Below are positions 26,283-35,854 of a stretch of DNA of 64,000 nt, piece after piece. The notes beneath the pieces are model-generated. The model was not told the origin of the DNA and searched no databases. It saw only the letters and a list, made by a program, of their open reading frames with translations. A program made the translations under genes and the position numbers. This stretch comes from Legionella cincinnatiensis (GTDB lineage Bacteria; Pseudomonadota; Gammaproteobacteria; Legionellales; Legionellaceae), in the NCBI RefSeq assembly GCF_900452415.1, contig NZ_UGNX01000001.1, positions 248,001 through 312,000 on the forward strand, written 5' to 3'. Within the stretch, counting starts at the first letter, position 1, and every line of letters begins with the position of its first letter.

Positions 26283-27680
26283 TTATAAAGATTTACTTGC
26301 AGGAGTTTCAATAAGCTCCAAACCATCTTCTTTTTTTAGGAATGTAAAAATAATTCCTGAAAAAAAAGTAAGAACTCCTAGAGTTATAAACGTATCATGG
26401 AATATTTGAACTGAAAAAGCCTGGTGCACCGAGTATTTATAGGTGAAAAAATCAACCAATATTGCCGAAACAGCGAGACCAAAACTTTGGGATAATTGTT
26501 GGATGGTGCTCATAATGCTGGTGGCTGCACTGAGATCATTTTCATTAATGTTAGCATATGCAAGTGAGTTCATGCCGGTATACTGTAACGAAACCAGAAA
26601 CCCATAGGCAAAAGTTAAAATGGCAATATCATAAATGGAGGAGTTTGAGTTAATTGAAAAAAAAGACAAGAGCGACAGGCTCACAAGAAAGGTATTAATC
26701 ATTAATAAATGTTTATAGCCAAGCCAACGTAATATATACACGGAAAAAGGTTTTACTAAAAATACACCCAATGCTATAGGGGTGAGCAATAAGCCGGATA
26801 AGCTTGGTGAATAGCCTAACCCAATTTGTAACAATAAAGGTAATAAGAAAGGAACACCACCAAAACTCAAGCGTGTTAATAGATTTCCCAGTACTGAAAT
26901 ATAAAAGGTGCGGGTGTGCAAAAGTTCTACCTGAACAATAGGATGCTTTCTTTTATAAGAATGTTTGGTATATCCACCCAATAACAATAAGGCAGTAATT
27001 AACATCATGGATGTTTGCGTCATCGTTACATTGGATTCACTGAACATGGATAAACCAAAAGTTAGCGTAGCTAATCCGCTGCCAAATAGAACAAATCCTA
27101 ATTTATCTAAAGGAGGGACTTGGCGAGGGGGGAAGTTAGGTAATAACTTACTTGCTAAACCTATGGTGAGTATTCCTACAGGTATATTGACCCAAAAAAT
27201 CCAACGCCAAGAAAAACGATAAGTAATAATCCCTCCTAATAAGGGTCCCAGCATCATGCCTACGGAGGCAACCATAATCACCATGGTCATTTTTGTAATT
27301 AATTCATGGCGCTCACTGGTTCGAAAAATAATTAGGCGTCCGATAGGGACAGTAAATGAGCCACCAATTCCCTGCGCAATGCGGGCACAAATCAATTCAA
27401 ATAAGTTATGAGTAAATCCGCACCAAATGGAACTTAAAGTAAATACAGTGAGAGCAGTTATAAAAACTGCTTTTATACCAAATTTGTCTGCCACCCAACC
27501 ACTAATAGGAATAAAGATTGCTAAGCTCAAAAGATAGCTGATAAGTGCTAATTTTAAATCTATAGGATCGACATCCAGACTTCGGGCCATTACAGGAATT
27601 GCGGTGTTAATAATAGTGGTATCTACTGCTTCCATAAACATGGCTAATGCAACAGTAAATAGGATGATGTTTTTTCTCAT
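26283..27680 (-). CDS. MFS multidrug efflux transporter (DHA2/EmrB type)
   Basis: This integral membrane exporter has about 14 helices. Motif D1 of DHA2 pumps is present as MEAVDTTIINTAIPVMARSL. Motif A-like GWVADKFGIKAVF lies after helix 2, and motif C-like GMMLGPLLGGIITY lies in helix 5. The frame is open up to 27770, overlapping the end of rep, but the ATG at 27680 (MRKNIILFTVALAM) fits the family and begins at the first helix. Such proton-driven pumps export drugs, dyes or metabolites (family knowledge). No EmrA-type adaptor gene is adjacent. It lies 80 bases downstream of rep on the same strand. Confidence 0.86.
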   Translation of the reverse strand: MRKNIILFTVALAMFMEAVDTTIINTAIPVMARSLDVDPIDLKLALISYLLSLAIFIPISGWVADKFGIKAVFITALTVFTLSSIWCGFTHNLFELICARIAQGIGGSFTVPIGRLIIFRTSERHELITKMTMVIMVASVGMMLGPLLGGIITYRFSWRWIFWVNIPVGILTIGLASKLLPNFPPRQVPPLDKLGFVLFGSGLATLTFGLSMFSESNVTMTQTSMMLITALLLLGGYTKHSYKRKHPIVQVELLHTRTFYISVLGNLLTRLSFGGVPFLLPLLLQIGLGYSPSLSGLLLTPIALGVFLVKPFSVYILRWLGYKHLLMINTFLVSLSLLSFFSINSNSSIYDIAILTFAYGFLVSLQYTGMNSLAYANINENDLSAATSIMSTIQQLSQSFGLAVSAILVDFFTYKYSVHQAFSVQIFHDTFITLGVLTFFSGIIFTFLKKEDGLELIETPASKSL

Positions 27681-27759
27681 GGTATCAATAGAGCAATCAG
27701 GATAGATCATATCTATCATTGTAGCTTGTGCTGCATTGTAGCTACAATAATATTTATCA

Positions 27760-29763
27760 CTACTGTTCAAGAAGTAGGCTTTTTAATCCAGCTAAATGAG
27801 TTTTTGCTAAATGTTTTGATTGTTCTTCAGAGCGCTCTACATTTTTTCCAAACCATTCAAGATGTTCAGCAGGAAGTTCGTCTAAAAATCTGCTTGGCAA
27901 ACAGTCTTGTATTTCACCGGCACGACGTCTTTGTTTGGCTAAGGTAAAGCATAAACCTTTCTGGGCGCGAGTAATACCTACATAGGCTAATCGTCTTTCT
28001 TCTTCGATTTGGTCTTCATCAATACTGACTCGGTGGGGTAATAATTCTTCTTCCATACCTACTAAGTAAACATAAGGAAACTCTAAGCCTTTTGATGCAT
28101 GTAAGGTCATGAGTTGTAGGGTATTATTATCTTGTTCATCGGCTTGATCAAGAATATCAATTAAAATGAGTTTGTTAATTACCTCCCCTAAGGTTTGTTC
28201 CGAATTTTTGGTTAATAAACGCTCAATCCATTCTAATAATTCCCAAACATTATCCATCTTTTTTTGTGCTTTAGCAGGGGTGTCGCAGAGTTCATAAATA
28301 TGAGCTTCATAACTACTGTCTTCTACCATTTGTTTGAGTTGTTCTACTATAGAACCTGTGGTGATTCGTAGTTTTATTTTCTCCATCCATGATTTAAAAG
28401 TAAGCAAAGCGGCGCGTGGTTTTTCTGCGATATATTCACTCAGAGCGAGATGATCCGCTGCCGCATAAAGACTTATACCTTTATTTTGGGCATAATGACC
28501 TAGAGCATCAAGGCTTGTCTCGCCGATTCCTCGTTTGGGGGTATTGATGACTCGCAAAAATGCAGCGTCATCTGCCGCATTGCATAATAATTTCAAGTAG
28601 GCAAAAATATCTTTTACTTCTGCTTTAGCAAACCAAGATTGTCCACCACTAATATGATAAGGGATCCCATAATGGCGCAGTACCTTTTCAAAAATACGGG
28701 ATTGATGATTGCCGCGGTATAATATTGCATAATCCCCATATTGGGTTCTAGCACGTATTTTATGGCTAATTAAATCAGCAATGACCTGTTCTGCTTCATC
28801 ATTTTCATCTTTACAACGAATAACTCTTAATAATTCACCATGGCCAAATTCACTCCATAGCTTTTTTTCAAATAAATGTTGGTTATTTGCAATAAGATGA
28901 TTTGCTGAGTGTAAAATGATATTAGTCGACCGATAATTTTGTTCCAGTTTTATTATTTTTAATTGAGGATAATCCTCTTGTAATTGCTTTAAATTTTCAG
29001 GTTTTGCTCCCCTCCAGGCATAAATTGACTGATCGTCGTCACCTACAACGGTAAAGTGAGCTCTTATGCCTGTTAATTGTTTTACCAACAGGTATTGGCT
29101 TGTATTTGAATCTTGGTATTCATCCACTAATAAATGACGAATCTTATTTTGCCAATAGGTTGAAACGGAAGAATGTTCGCTTAAAAGACTTACAGGAAGA
29201 CGAATCAAATCATCAAAATCTACCGCATTATATGCTTTAAGTGCCTGTTGATAGCGTGGATAAAGCAAAGCAGCCTCTTCATAATAGGGTGCATCATAAG
29301 GATTTTTAATGACTTGTTCTGGAGTGAGGAGATCATTTTTCCAGCGTGAAATTCGTTGTTGAATTTGTAAGATAAATTCCCTTTCTGTGGCTTTATTCGC
29401 AGGTAAAAATCCCCGCAAGATTTGTACACAATCCTCACTGTCAAAAATAGAAAAGCCCTTTTTTAAATCACATAAGTCAAAGTGACGTTTGATAATACTT
29501 AAGCCCAAAGTATGGAAGGTTGCTACTTTTAAACCTCTTCGAGTCGCTGGTGGCAAAACGGCTGCAACCCGAGCACGCATTTCATTAGCTGCTTTGTTGG
29601 TAAAAGTTACTGCGCATACAGTATTGGCGGCATAGCCGCATGTATTAATTAAATAAGCTATTTTTTGCGTGATTACTCGTGTTTTACCGCTTCCAGCTCC
29701 AGCAAGAACTAATAAAGGTCCGTCTATATGACGTACTGCTGCCATTTGTTGGCTGTTCAACAT
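27760..29763 (-). CDS. rep: ATP-dependent DNA helicase Rep
   Basis: This 667-residue SF1A helicase is close to the 673 residues of E. coli Rep. It shows the Q-motif LNSQQMAAV, Walker A AGAGSGKTRVI, motif II VDEYQDSN, motif III VGDDDQSIYAWRGA, and motif V/VI segments LMTLHASKGLEFPYV and RRLAYVGITRAQ. It translocates 3'-5' on single-stranded DNA and helps replisomes through protein blocks (family knowledge). Rep rather than UvrD is favoured by length and by the short C-terminus. A 49-residue small gene lies 62 bases upstream on the same strand, and the MFS gene follows. Confidence 0.92.
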   Translation of the reverse strand: MLNSQQMAAVRHIDGPLLVLAGAGSGKTRVITQKIAYLINTCGYAANTVCAVTFTNKAANEMRARVAAVLPPATRRGLKVATFHTLGLSIIKRHFDLCDLKKGFSIFDSEDCVQILRGFLPANKATEREFILQIQQRISRWKNDLLTPEQVIKNPYDAPYYEEAALLYPRYQQALKAYNAVDFDDLIRLPVSLLSEHSSVSTYWQNKIRHLLVDEYQDSNTSQYLLVKQLTGIRAHFTVVGDDDQSIYAWRGAKPENLKQLQEDYPQLKIIKLEQNYRSTNIILHSANHLIANNQHLFEKKLWSEFGHGELLRVIRCKDENDEAEQVIADLISHKIRARTQYGDYAILYRGNHQSRIFEKVLRHYGIPYHISGGQSWFAKAEVKDIFAYLKLLCNAADDAAFLRVINTPKRGIGETSLDALGHYAQNKGISLYAAADHLALSEYIAEKPRAALLTFKSWMEKIKLRITTGSIVEQLKQMVEDSSYEAHIYELCDTPAKAQKKMDNVWELLEWIERLLTKNSEQTLGEVINKLILIDILDQADEQDNNTLQLMTLHASKGLEFPYVYLVGMEEELLPHRVSIDEDQIEEERRLAYVGITRAQKGLCFTLAKQRRRAGEIQDCLPSRFLDELPAEHLEWFGKNVERSEEQSKHLAKTHLAGLKSLLLEQ

Positions 29764-29825
29764 ATTAAAGGCTTCTCACTCAAAAAAGAGCGATTATTGC
29801 CCGCATAGGTATTAGGAAGCAACTA

Positions 29826-29975
29826 TTAATTAATAGAGCGTTCTACATCAAACTCTTCTTCATTGTCTATTTCAATAAAATCAGGTTTGGTTTCTGGTTC
29901 TGGCGTGTCTTCAATACCAAAAACGACTTTGTCTATAGTTTTAAATAAGGGAGCAAGTATATTTTTGTCAATCAT
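29826..29975 (-). CDS. small acidic protein, 49 aa
   Basis: A complete small gene starts at ATG 29973-29975 with a good ribosome site (AAGGAT, seven bases upstream) and ends at TAA 29826-29828. It encodes MIDKNILAPLFKTIDKVVFG followed by a strongly acidic tail rich in Glu, Asp and Pro (IDNEEEFDVERSIN at the end). It has no signal peptide, membrane helix or known motif. It lies just upstream of rep on the same strand and divergent from hslO, so it may be co-transcribed with rep. The amphipathic N-terminus plus acidic tail could mean a protein-binding peptide (inference). Confidence 0.6.
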   Translation of the reverse strand: MIDKNILAPLFKTIDKVVFGIEDTPEPETKPDFIEIDNEEEFDVERSIN

Positions 29976-30117
29976 GATTTCATCCTTAAAATTTTAGTGT
30001 GGATTTTTAAAGCATAGTTCAAAATCATTTTTTCTCCAGGAAAATTACAAAAAAGTTATGTTATACTCCTGGATTGCAACTGTCTTAGTGGTTGCCGTAA
30101 TTTTTAAGAGCTCGTTT

Positions 30118-30966
30118 ATGAAACAATCAGATACCCTGCAACGCTTTATTTTTGAACATGCAAATATTCGTGGTGAAATCGTTCACATTGAAGACACTTA
30201 TCAAACCATTATGAGTCAACGAAATTATCCTCCCATGGTTAAAAATTTATTGGGAGAGGCGCTTGTTTCTTGTTTGCTTTTAGCATCCAGTATCAAATTT
30301 CAGGGGAGCTTAAATTTACAGTTTCAAGGAGATAAACGACTTCCTTTATTATTAGTCCAATGTGATCATGAACTTAACGTAAGGGCTTTTGCTCAATTTA
30401 TTGAAAATCTGGAAACTAAAGAGTATGCGAATGCGTTTCTCGAAGGACAAATGGTTTTAACCATTAATCAAAATAATCAAACCAACGCCTACCAGAGCAT
30501 GGTTCCTATTCAATCTACTTCGATGAGTGAAAATTTAATGAACTATTTTGCTCAATCTGAGCAAGTTTCCACTCGAGTTTGGTTAGCGGTGAATGAAAGT
30601 GCTGCTGCAGGAATGTTGCTGCAGTTAATGCCGGGCCAAGATACGCAACATAGAGAACAATTCTGGGAATATGCAGTGCAACTCGGTCAAACAGTGAGTG
30701 AGCACGAGTTACTGACTTTAGATAATGAAATATTACTGTACCGACTTTATCATGAAACAGAAATAAGAATATTTGAGCGACGTGAAACTCGTTTTAAGTG
30801 CCGTTGTAGTCTTGATAAAATGAAGCAAGTACTTACTGTTTTAGGTGAAGAGGATGCAAACGAATTATTAAAAGAACAGGGAGAAGTAGCTATTCGTTGT
30901 GATTTTTGCAATCAGAAATATACTTTTGATCCTATAGATATCACCATGTTGTTTCATAAAGGATAA
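30118..30966 (+). CDS. hslO: redox-regulated chaperone Hsp33
   Basis: This 282-residue holdase becomes active on oxidation. The four redox-sensing, zinc-binding cysteines are seen as FKCRCSLDK (C-x-C) and CDFC (C-x-x-C) near the C-terminus, as in E. coli HslO. The opening DTLQRFIFEHANIRGEIV is typical of the family and fixes the start at 30118, where AAGAG lies upstream. An in-frame ATG at 30058 would add 20 unusual hydrophobic residues and is rejected. It protects proteins from bleach and peroxide damage in the cytoplasm (family knowledge). Confidence 0.93.
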   Translation: MKQSDTLQRFIFEHANIRGEIVHIEDTYQTIMSQRNYPPMVKNLLGEALVSCLLLASSIKFQGSLNLQFQGDKRLPLLLVQCDHELNVRAFAQFIENLETKEYANAFLEGQMVLTINQNNQTNAYQSMVPIQSTSMSENLMNYFAQSEQVSTRVWLAVNESAAAGMLLQLMPGQDTQHREQFWEYAVQLGQTVSEHELLTLDNEILLYRLYHETEIRIFERRETRFKCRCSLDKMKQVLTVLGEEDANELLKEQGEVAIRCDFCNQKYTFDPIDITMLFHKG

Positions 30967-31082
30967 TCTAAGAGATTCCTCTCAAGGGGATGCCATTAAT
31001 TCAGATGCACTTGATGCTAAGATTCTTAATTCAAATTTCGTGCTAAGGCTTAGAGACGATGGTAAAGTCTCTCTTTAGCCTC

Positions 31083-31221
31083 CACTGCCATTGACTTAAG
31101 GGTTTCGTCATTTCCGCGAAAGCGGAAATCCATTTCTATAGAGGCATTGTGCCTCCATCAACATGGGGCCCCGCGCTTTTGCGAGGACGACTACCAGAAG
31201 TTCCTTAAGTCAATGGCAGTG
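31083..31221. repeat. 139 bp palindromic MITE-like element
   Basis: The element has perfect 19 bp terminal inverted repeats, CACTGCCATTGACTTAAGG at 31083-31101 and its complement at 31203-31221. It also has an inner hairpin, ATTTCCGC/GCGGAAAT, at 31110-31129. It has no coding capacity. Similar but nearly identical 10-mers flank it: CTCTTTAGCC (31071-31080) and CTCCTTAGCC (31222-31231). Degenerate relatives lie at 10224 and 24722. The rest of the 30967-31325 gap contains no visible gene. Confidence 0.7.
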
Positions 31222-31325
31222 CTCCTTAGCCCTAACGACCGAGACTGGATCTAATAAAACTCTTATCCCTAACAGACGTTAACCCACCAATGGTTTGATT
31301 TTTTTCAAAAAACGAAATTTATCAC

Positions 31326-32111
31326 TTAACGCATAGTCATCACTCTATGAGCCACGGAAGTTGGTTCAGCGAGAGCATAAAAAAGGGTGCCGCTAAAGAA
31401 GTCTTCCAAATTTTGTTGGGTAAGGGAGCCACCACATAAATTCATTACGTTAGTGAAAGCCACAATCTGGAGTGGTCTTAAAAGTTCTACGAATAATTTA
31501 CCTAAGCCTGTTTTGGGGTGTCGTTTTCCTATTTCGTCTACCAAAGTAATAAGATCTTCCTTCTCAAGCTTATCACGCCCCTTCATCATTCTTTGTATCA
31601 TATTCTTTATCAATTTTTCATGGGCATTGTTGTTAAATTTAGAGGGATTCTGATTAAAAAGAGCTGTATGAGAGACAGGATGTGTTAAGTTATGAACCTT
31701 TTCAATAGGAGGCTCTAATTTTTGGGTGCCTAGGATACCTCCACCTATAACCAGAGCAGTATTTAAATAAGCAGAGAGTGTACCAAATCCTAAATCTTTA
31801 AATCCTTGTACGACATTCATGAAGTTTAATGTGGATGTATTCTCAGAGTCAAAAAAACTGACATGACGCATCAGACCTGTTCTTTGGTCGAGTTTCTCTT
31901 TGAAATAAGTTTGAATGGCTTCGCGATATTCTTGCGGATGGATTTGAGCTTGCTTGTGCAAATATTTTGCCAAATTCTCTTCTGATTTCATATTTTTCAA
32001 CGCAATGCGAAAAATATCGGGTAAAAAATCTGATTTTTTTTCCGAAGAAAATGTTTCTGCTTCTAAATTTGGCTTAACTGGAACGCCGAAAAAACTTAAA
32101 ATGCCTGCCAT
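31326..32111 (-). CDS. hypothetical protein, 261 aa
   Basis: I do not recognise a family. The protein starts MAGILSFFGVPVKPN, lacks a signal peptide, and is largely helical and basic. A glycine-rich hydrophobic stretch (LVIGGGILG near residue 120) and a late segment LRPLQIVAFTNVMNLCGGSL could be weak membrane or hydrophobic-core helices. An ATP-binding or catalytic motif is not visible. It lies alone, downstream of the palindromic element and convergent with hslO. In a Legionella-type genome such orphan proteins are sometimes Dot/Icm substrates, but the sequence gives no direct evidence of that here. Confidence 0.6.
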   Translation of the reverse strand: MAGILSFFGVPVKPNLEAETFSSEKKSDFLPDIFRIALKNMKSEENLAKYLHKQAQIHPQEYREAIQTYFKEKLDQRTGLMRHVSFFDSENTSTLNFMNVVQGFKDLGFGTLSAYLNTALVIGGGILGTQKLEPPIEKVHNLTHPVSHTALFNQNPSKFNNNAHEKLIKNMIQRMMKGRDKLEKEDLITLVDEIGKRHPKTGLGKLFVELLRPLQIVAFTNVMNLCGGSLTQQNLEDFFSGTLFYALAEPTSVAHRVMTMR

Positions 32112-32375
32112 AACTTTATACTCCTCTGTATTACCTTTGGTTTTTGTTGGTTCGATATTTATTTAAATTCATCAAAATGTCTATTCATGTAACATAACAT
32201 AATGAATATGTATTTGTATATTTTTAACCCATAAAAAATACTTGAGATCTTAAATCTTGACGGTAAAAGGCAACAAATTAAGCTTTTTTACTGAGCATAT
32301 AAATTATAAAGGTAAGTGATAAGAAGTTTAGAAAAACATACCTGGGATTGCTAAGCTCACCCAGGCTTTAGCGGT

Positions 32376-32873
32376 TTATTGTAACTTTACTTTTATGGAC
32401 GATAAAATTTTAGGATCTGCTTGAATGATTTCGACGCATTCACCTCGCATGGCTTGTAATATCTGTTTTAAAATTAGAAATTGCTCGCTTAATTGAAAAT
32501 ATATATTTTCAGAATGTTTTCCCTCTAATTCTCCAACGGTCAAATAGGCTGCTTGTCCCATCTCAGAAAAATACTCAAGACTCACATGCCTTCTTTTGGC
32601 AATTCCTGGAAAAAGGCCGCAAAATAATAAACTTTTATCACCCACATCGCGTAGTAATTCCATTTGCAATGTTCGCGGTCTATGCATAGACTCTAGAAAG
32701 TCGAGTGCAACTATGGATTCAATTAATTTAGGTCCTTGAGAAAAACGCATTAGTAAAAATACCAGATAACTTTCAGTGTTTTCGCTCAAAATAAGCTGGG
32801 TCGCAGCTTGGGCCTCATTAACTAATGCATGCCATTGGCTAATGTCAGTGGGATGTAAAATTAGCTTTCTCAT
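32376..32873 (-). CDS. conserved hypothetical protein, 165 aa
   Basis: This is a soluble 165-residue protein of unknown function. It starts MRKLILHPTDISQWHALVNE and is mainly alpha-helical with no signal peptide or membrane helix. The centre contains GDKSLLFCGLFPGIAKRRHV and LEYFSEMGQAAYL, well-ordered patterns that suggest a folded domain rather than a chance frame. It is divergent from typA across a 268 bp gap. The resemblance to small uncharacterised gammaproteobacterial proteins is a memory-level impression only. A frame of this length with even composition is very likely real. Confidence 0.65.
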   Translation of the reverse strand: MRKLILHPTDISQWHALVNEAQAATQLILSENTESYLVFLLMRFSQGPKLIESIVALDFLESMHRPRTLQMELLRDVGDKSLLFCGLFPGIAKRRHVSLEYFSEMGQAAYLTVGELEGKHSENIYFQLSEQFLILKQILQAMRGECVEIIQADPKILSSIKVKLQ

Positions 32874-33088
32874 AATTACTCCCTATTTTTAACCCCTCAT
32901 TCTTATTTTAGCAGCTAAAAAATAATTAGGAGGTTATAGCAGAGAGAGTTAGGAATTATTTGAGTAAAATCATGCATTAGCTTTTGGGAATTTAGCCTTG
33001 TAGGCGCGTTATTTATTGATTCAAGCATGAAGCGTAGTTTGCTGTACTAAAATACAAGAATCAGATAGGTTTTAGAGTCCTATTGAGG

Positions 33089-33094
33089 TATAAT
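33089..33094 (+). promoter_or_regulatory. possible -10 box of typA
   Basis: A TATAAT hexamer lies 47 bases before the typA start codon. The matching -35 position has no good TTGACA-like hexamer, so the call is weak. Confidence 0.3.
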
Positions 33095-33141
33095 GTCAAA
33101 TCTATGTACAAGTACTTGCTTTTTCCATCAAAGGTTATTTT

Positions 33142-34968
33142 ATGATTGATCAAATTCGCAACATTGCCATTATCGCACATGTTGACCACGGTAAAACTAC
33201 ACTAGTTGATAAGCTGCTGCAACAAACTGGAACATTAAATGAGAGAGCCCCTAAAGTTGAACGGGTAATGGATTCTAATGCCTTGGAAAAGGAACGAGGG
33301 ATTACTATTCTTGCAAAAAATACCTGTGTTTATTGGAAAAACCATCAAATTAATATTGTTGATACCCCAGGACATGCTGATTTCGGCGGTGAAGTTGAGC
33401 GTATTTTATCCATGGTTGATAGTGTATTATTGCTAGTTGATGCAGTAGATGGTCCTATGCCACAGACACGTTTTGTGACGCAAAAAGCGTTCGCACGTGG
33501 ATTGAATCCTATTGTGGTCATTAATAAAATTGACCGTCCAGGAGCAAGACCTCATTGGGTTATGGATCAAGTTTTTGATTTGTTTGACAATCTGGGCGCG
33601 ACAGATGCGCAATTGGATTTTCCTGTTGTTTATACTTCTGCCTTAAATGGCTATGCGAAGCTGCATTTGGAAGATGAAGCTTCGGATATGAGTGCTTTAT
33701 TGCAAACAATTATTGAAAAAGTTGAACCACCTAAAGTAGATGCTAATGGTCCTTTCCAAATGCAAATCAGTTCTTTAGATTATTCATCCTATGTAGGTAC
33801 TATTGGTATAGGTCGAATCACCCGTGGACAAATTAAAGCAAAATCTGCGGTAAAAATTATTGATAAGGATGGCAATATTCGTTCGGGTCGGTTGCTGCAA
33901 TTGCTAGGGTTTAAAGGCCTTGAGCGTATCGAAGTTGAGGAAGCAAATGCAGGAAATATCATTGCAATTACAGGAATTGAGGGACTTAAGATTTCTGATA
34001 CGATTTGTGATCTGAATGTTGTTGAGGCATTGCCGGTGCTTTCGGTTGATGAACCAACAATCAGTATGACTTTCCAGGTAAATGACTCACCTTTTGCAGG
34101 TCAAGAAGGAAAGTTTGTGACTTCACGAAAAATTCGTGAGCGTCTGGAAACAGAGTTGTTGCATAATGTTGCCTTACGTGTTGAAGATTGTGATGATCCT
34201 GATAAATTCAGAGTTTCTGGTCGCGGTGAATTACATTTATCCATTCTTATTGAGACCATGCGGCGCGAAGGTTATGAGTTAGCTATATGTAAACCTGAAG
34301 TGATTATTCGAGAAGTTGACGGAGAGCAACAAGAGCCTTACGAGCATCTCACTGTAGACGTAGAAGAAAATCACCAAGGTTCTATTATGGAAAAATTAGG
34401 TGAACGCCGTGGTGAGTTACAAAACATGGTACCGGATGGAAAAGGACGTGTACGCCTCGATTATATGATTCCTACTCGGGGTCTTATTGGATTTCATAAT
34501 GAATTTTTATCGTCTACCTCAGGTACGGGTTTAATGTATCATGTTTATGATCATTACGGGCCAGCGATTAAAGGACGCATTGGCAAACGAACCAATGGTG
34601 TCTTAATTGCCAATTGCCAAGGTATGGCACGCGCTTTTGCTCTGTTTAATTTACAAGAACGCGGACGATTATTTGTTGAACCTCAAACAGTATGTTATGA
34701 AGGAATGATTGTAGGAATTCATTCCCGCGACAATGATTTAGTGGTAAATGTAACCAAAGAAAAACAATTAACGAATATCCGTGCTTCGGGCTCTGACGAA
34801 AATATTATCTTGACGCCTGCAGTGAAATTAACTTTAGAGCAAGCATTGGAATTTATAGATGATGATGAGTTGGTAGAAGTGACTCCTGATTCCATTCGCA
34901 TAAGAAAAAAATCATTGAAAGAACATGAACGAAAAAAAGCATCAAGAACAGCAAATAGTGAAGAATAA
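33142..34968 (+). CDS. typA: ribosome-associated translational GTPase TypA/BipA
   Basis: This 608-residue EF-G-like GTPase has almost the length of E. coli BipA (607). The G1 motif [15 protein letters not shown] opens the protein, with [14 protein letters not shown] (G3) and [12 protein letters not shown] (G4) after it. The C-terminal TypA-specific domain ends in a basic [14 protein letters not shown] tail. It helps 50S ribosome assembly and stress translation, notably at low temperature (family knowledge). Its end overlaps the longest nadK frame by 44 bases, so nadK and recN may be read from the same message. Confidence 0.96.
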   Translation: MIDQIRNIAIIAHVDHGKTTLVDKLLQQTGTLNERAPKVERVMDSNALEKERGITILAKNTCVYWKNHQINIVDTPGHADFGGEVERILSMVDSVLLLVDAVDGPMPQTRFVTQKAFARGLNPIVVINKIDRPGARPHWVMDQVFDLFDNLGATDAQLDFPVVYTSALNGYAKLHLEDEASDMSALLQTIIEKVEPPKVDANGPFQMQISSLDYSSYVGTIGIGRITRGQIKAKSAVKIIDKDGNIRSGRLLQLLGFKGLERIEVEEANAGNIIAITGIEGLKISDTICDLNVVEALPVLSVDEPTISMTFQVNDSPFAGQEGKFVTSRKIRERLETELLHNVALRVEDCDDPDKFRVSGRGELHLSILIETMRREGYELAICKPEVIIREVDGEQQEPYEHLTVDVEENHQGSIMEKLGERRGELQNMVPDGKGRVRLDYMIPTRGLIGFHNEFLSSTSGTGLMYHVYDHYGPAIKGRIGKRTNGVLIANCQGMARAFALFNLQERGRLFVEPQTVCYEGMIVGIHSRDNDLVVNVTKEKQLTNIRASGSDENIILTPAVKLTLEQALEFIDDDELVEVTPDSIRIRKKSLKEHERKKASRTANSEE

Positions 34969-35851
34969 TATCTCATTTAAACGGATTATTTTGTTTGCGC
35001 GTCAGCACCGTGCGAATCAAGGTGTCAGTGAGAGCTTATATCGTTTAATTGACTTTCTGAAAAAGCAGAATGTGGAAATCTATCAAGATATTGATACGGC
35101 TACAGGCTTTGGTGTGGAATTACCCATATTAGCCCGAGAGAATATGGGAGAAGAACAGGATTTAATTATTGTTATTGGTGGTGATGGAAGCTTGCTTTCA
35201 GCCGCCCGTATGGCCATTAAGGTCGATACGCCAGTCATTGGTATCAACAGAGGGCGTCTGGGCTTTCTTACTGATATTTTACCCAATGAGCTTGAAACCC
35301 AATTAAGTGCTGTTTTAGCAGGACATTATAAGGAAGAAAAACGTTTTCTATTACATACACGTATTTACGATGAAGATCATGTTTATTTTGAAGGGGATGC
35401 GCTTAATGATGTTGTTTTAGGGCGTGGTAAGGAAACCCACCTCATTGAATTTTCAGTATATGTGAATCAACAATTAGTGAGCCATTATCGTTCTGATGGC
35501 ATGATTTTATCAACTCCTACAGGATCTACTGCCTATGCCTTATCTGCAGGAGGTCCAATTATGCATCCGCAACTCAATGCTATTGTTCTTGTTCCTATGT
35601 TTTCTCATAGCTTGAGTTCTCGTCCTATAGTCATTGATGGCGAGGCGCAAATTGAGCTGCATATCAGTCAATTTAACGAAACTGATTTACGCGTCAGTTG
35701 TGATGGCCATGAGTCTCGAATGGTAAAACCTGAACAAAAAGTGGCTATTCAAAAAAACAGCCACCATTTACGTTTGCTCCACCCTCTTGATTACCATTAT
35801 TATGATACATTACGATCGAAACTTGGTTGGGAATCCAAACATCAAGGATAG
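34925..35851 (+). CDS. nadK: NAD kinase
   Basis: This enzyme phosphorylates NAD to NADP. It shows the GGDGS motif ([13 protein letters not shown]), the [11 protein letters not shown] motif and [16 protein letters not shown], all required for ATP/NAD binding in the family. With the ATG at 34925 the protein is 308 residues and overlaps typA by 44 bases. A GTG at 34958 would give 297 residues, nearer the usual 292-295 and a smaller overlap. The conserved core begins only after residue 18 ([12 protein letters not shown]), so either start is possible. recN begins four bases after its stop, as in many gammaproteobacteria. Confidence 0.94.
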   Translation: MNEKKHQEQQIVKNNISFKRIILFARQHRANQGVSESLYRLIDFLKKQNVEIYQDIDTATGFGVELPILARENMGEEQDLIIVIGGDGSLLSAARMAIKVDTPVIGINRGRLGFLTDILPNELETQLSAVLAGHYKEEKRFLLHTRIYDEDHVYFEGDALNDVVLGRGKETHLIEFSVYVNQQLVSHYRSDGMILSTPTGSTAYALSAGGPIMHPQLNAIVLVPMFSHSLSSRPIVIDGEAQIELHISQFNETDLRVSCDGHESRMVKPEQKVAIQKNSHHLRLLHPLDYHYYDTLRSKLGWESKHQG

Positions 35852-35854
35852 AAT

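Noticed and set aside
27681-27770. Longer start of the MFS transporter (MNSSDKYYC...)
   Set aside because: It would overlap rep and add 30 polar residues before the first helix. ATG 27680 fits the family.
30058-30117. Longer start of hslO
   Set aside because: It adds a hydrophobic 20-residue stretch not known in Hsp33. The conserved N-terminus begins at 30118.
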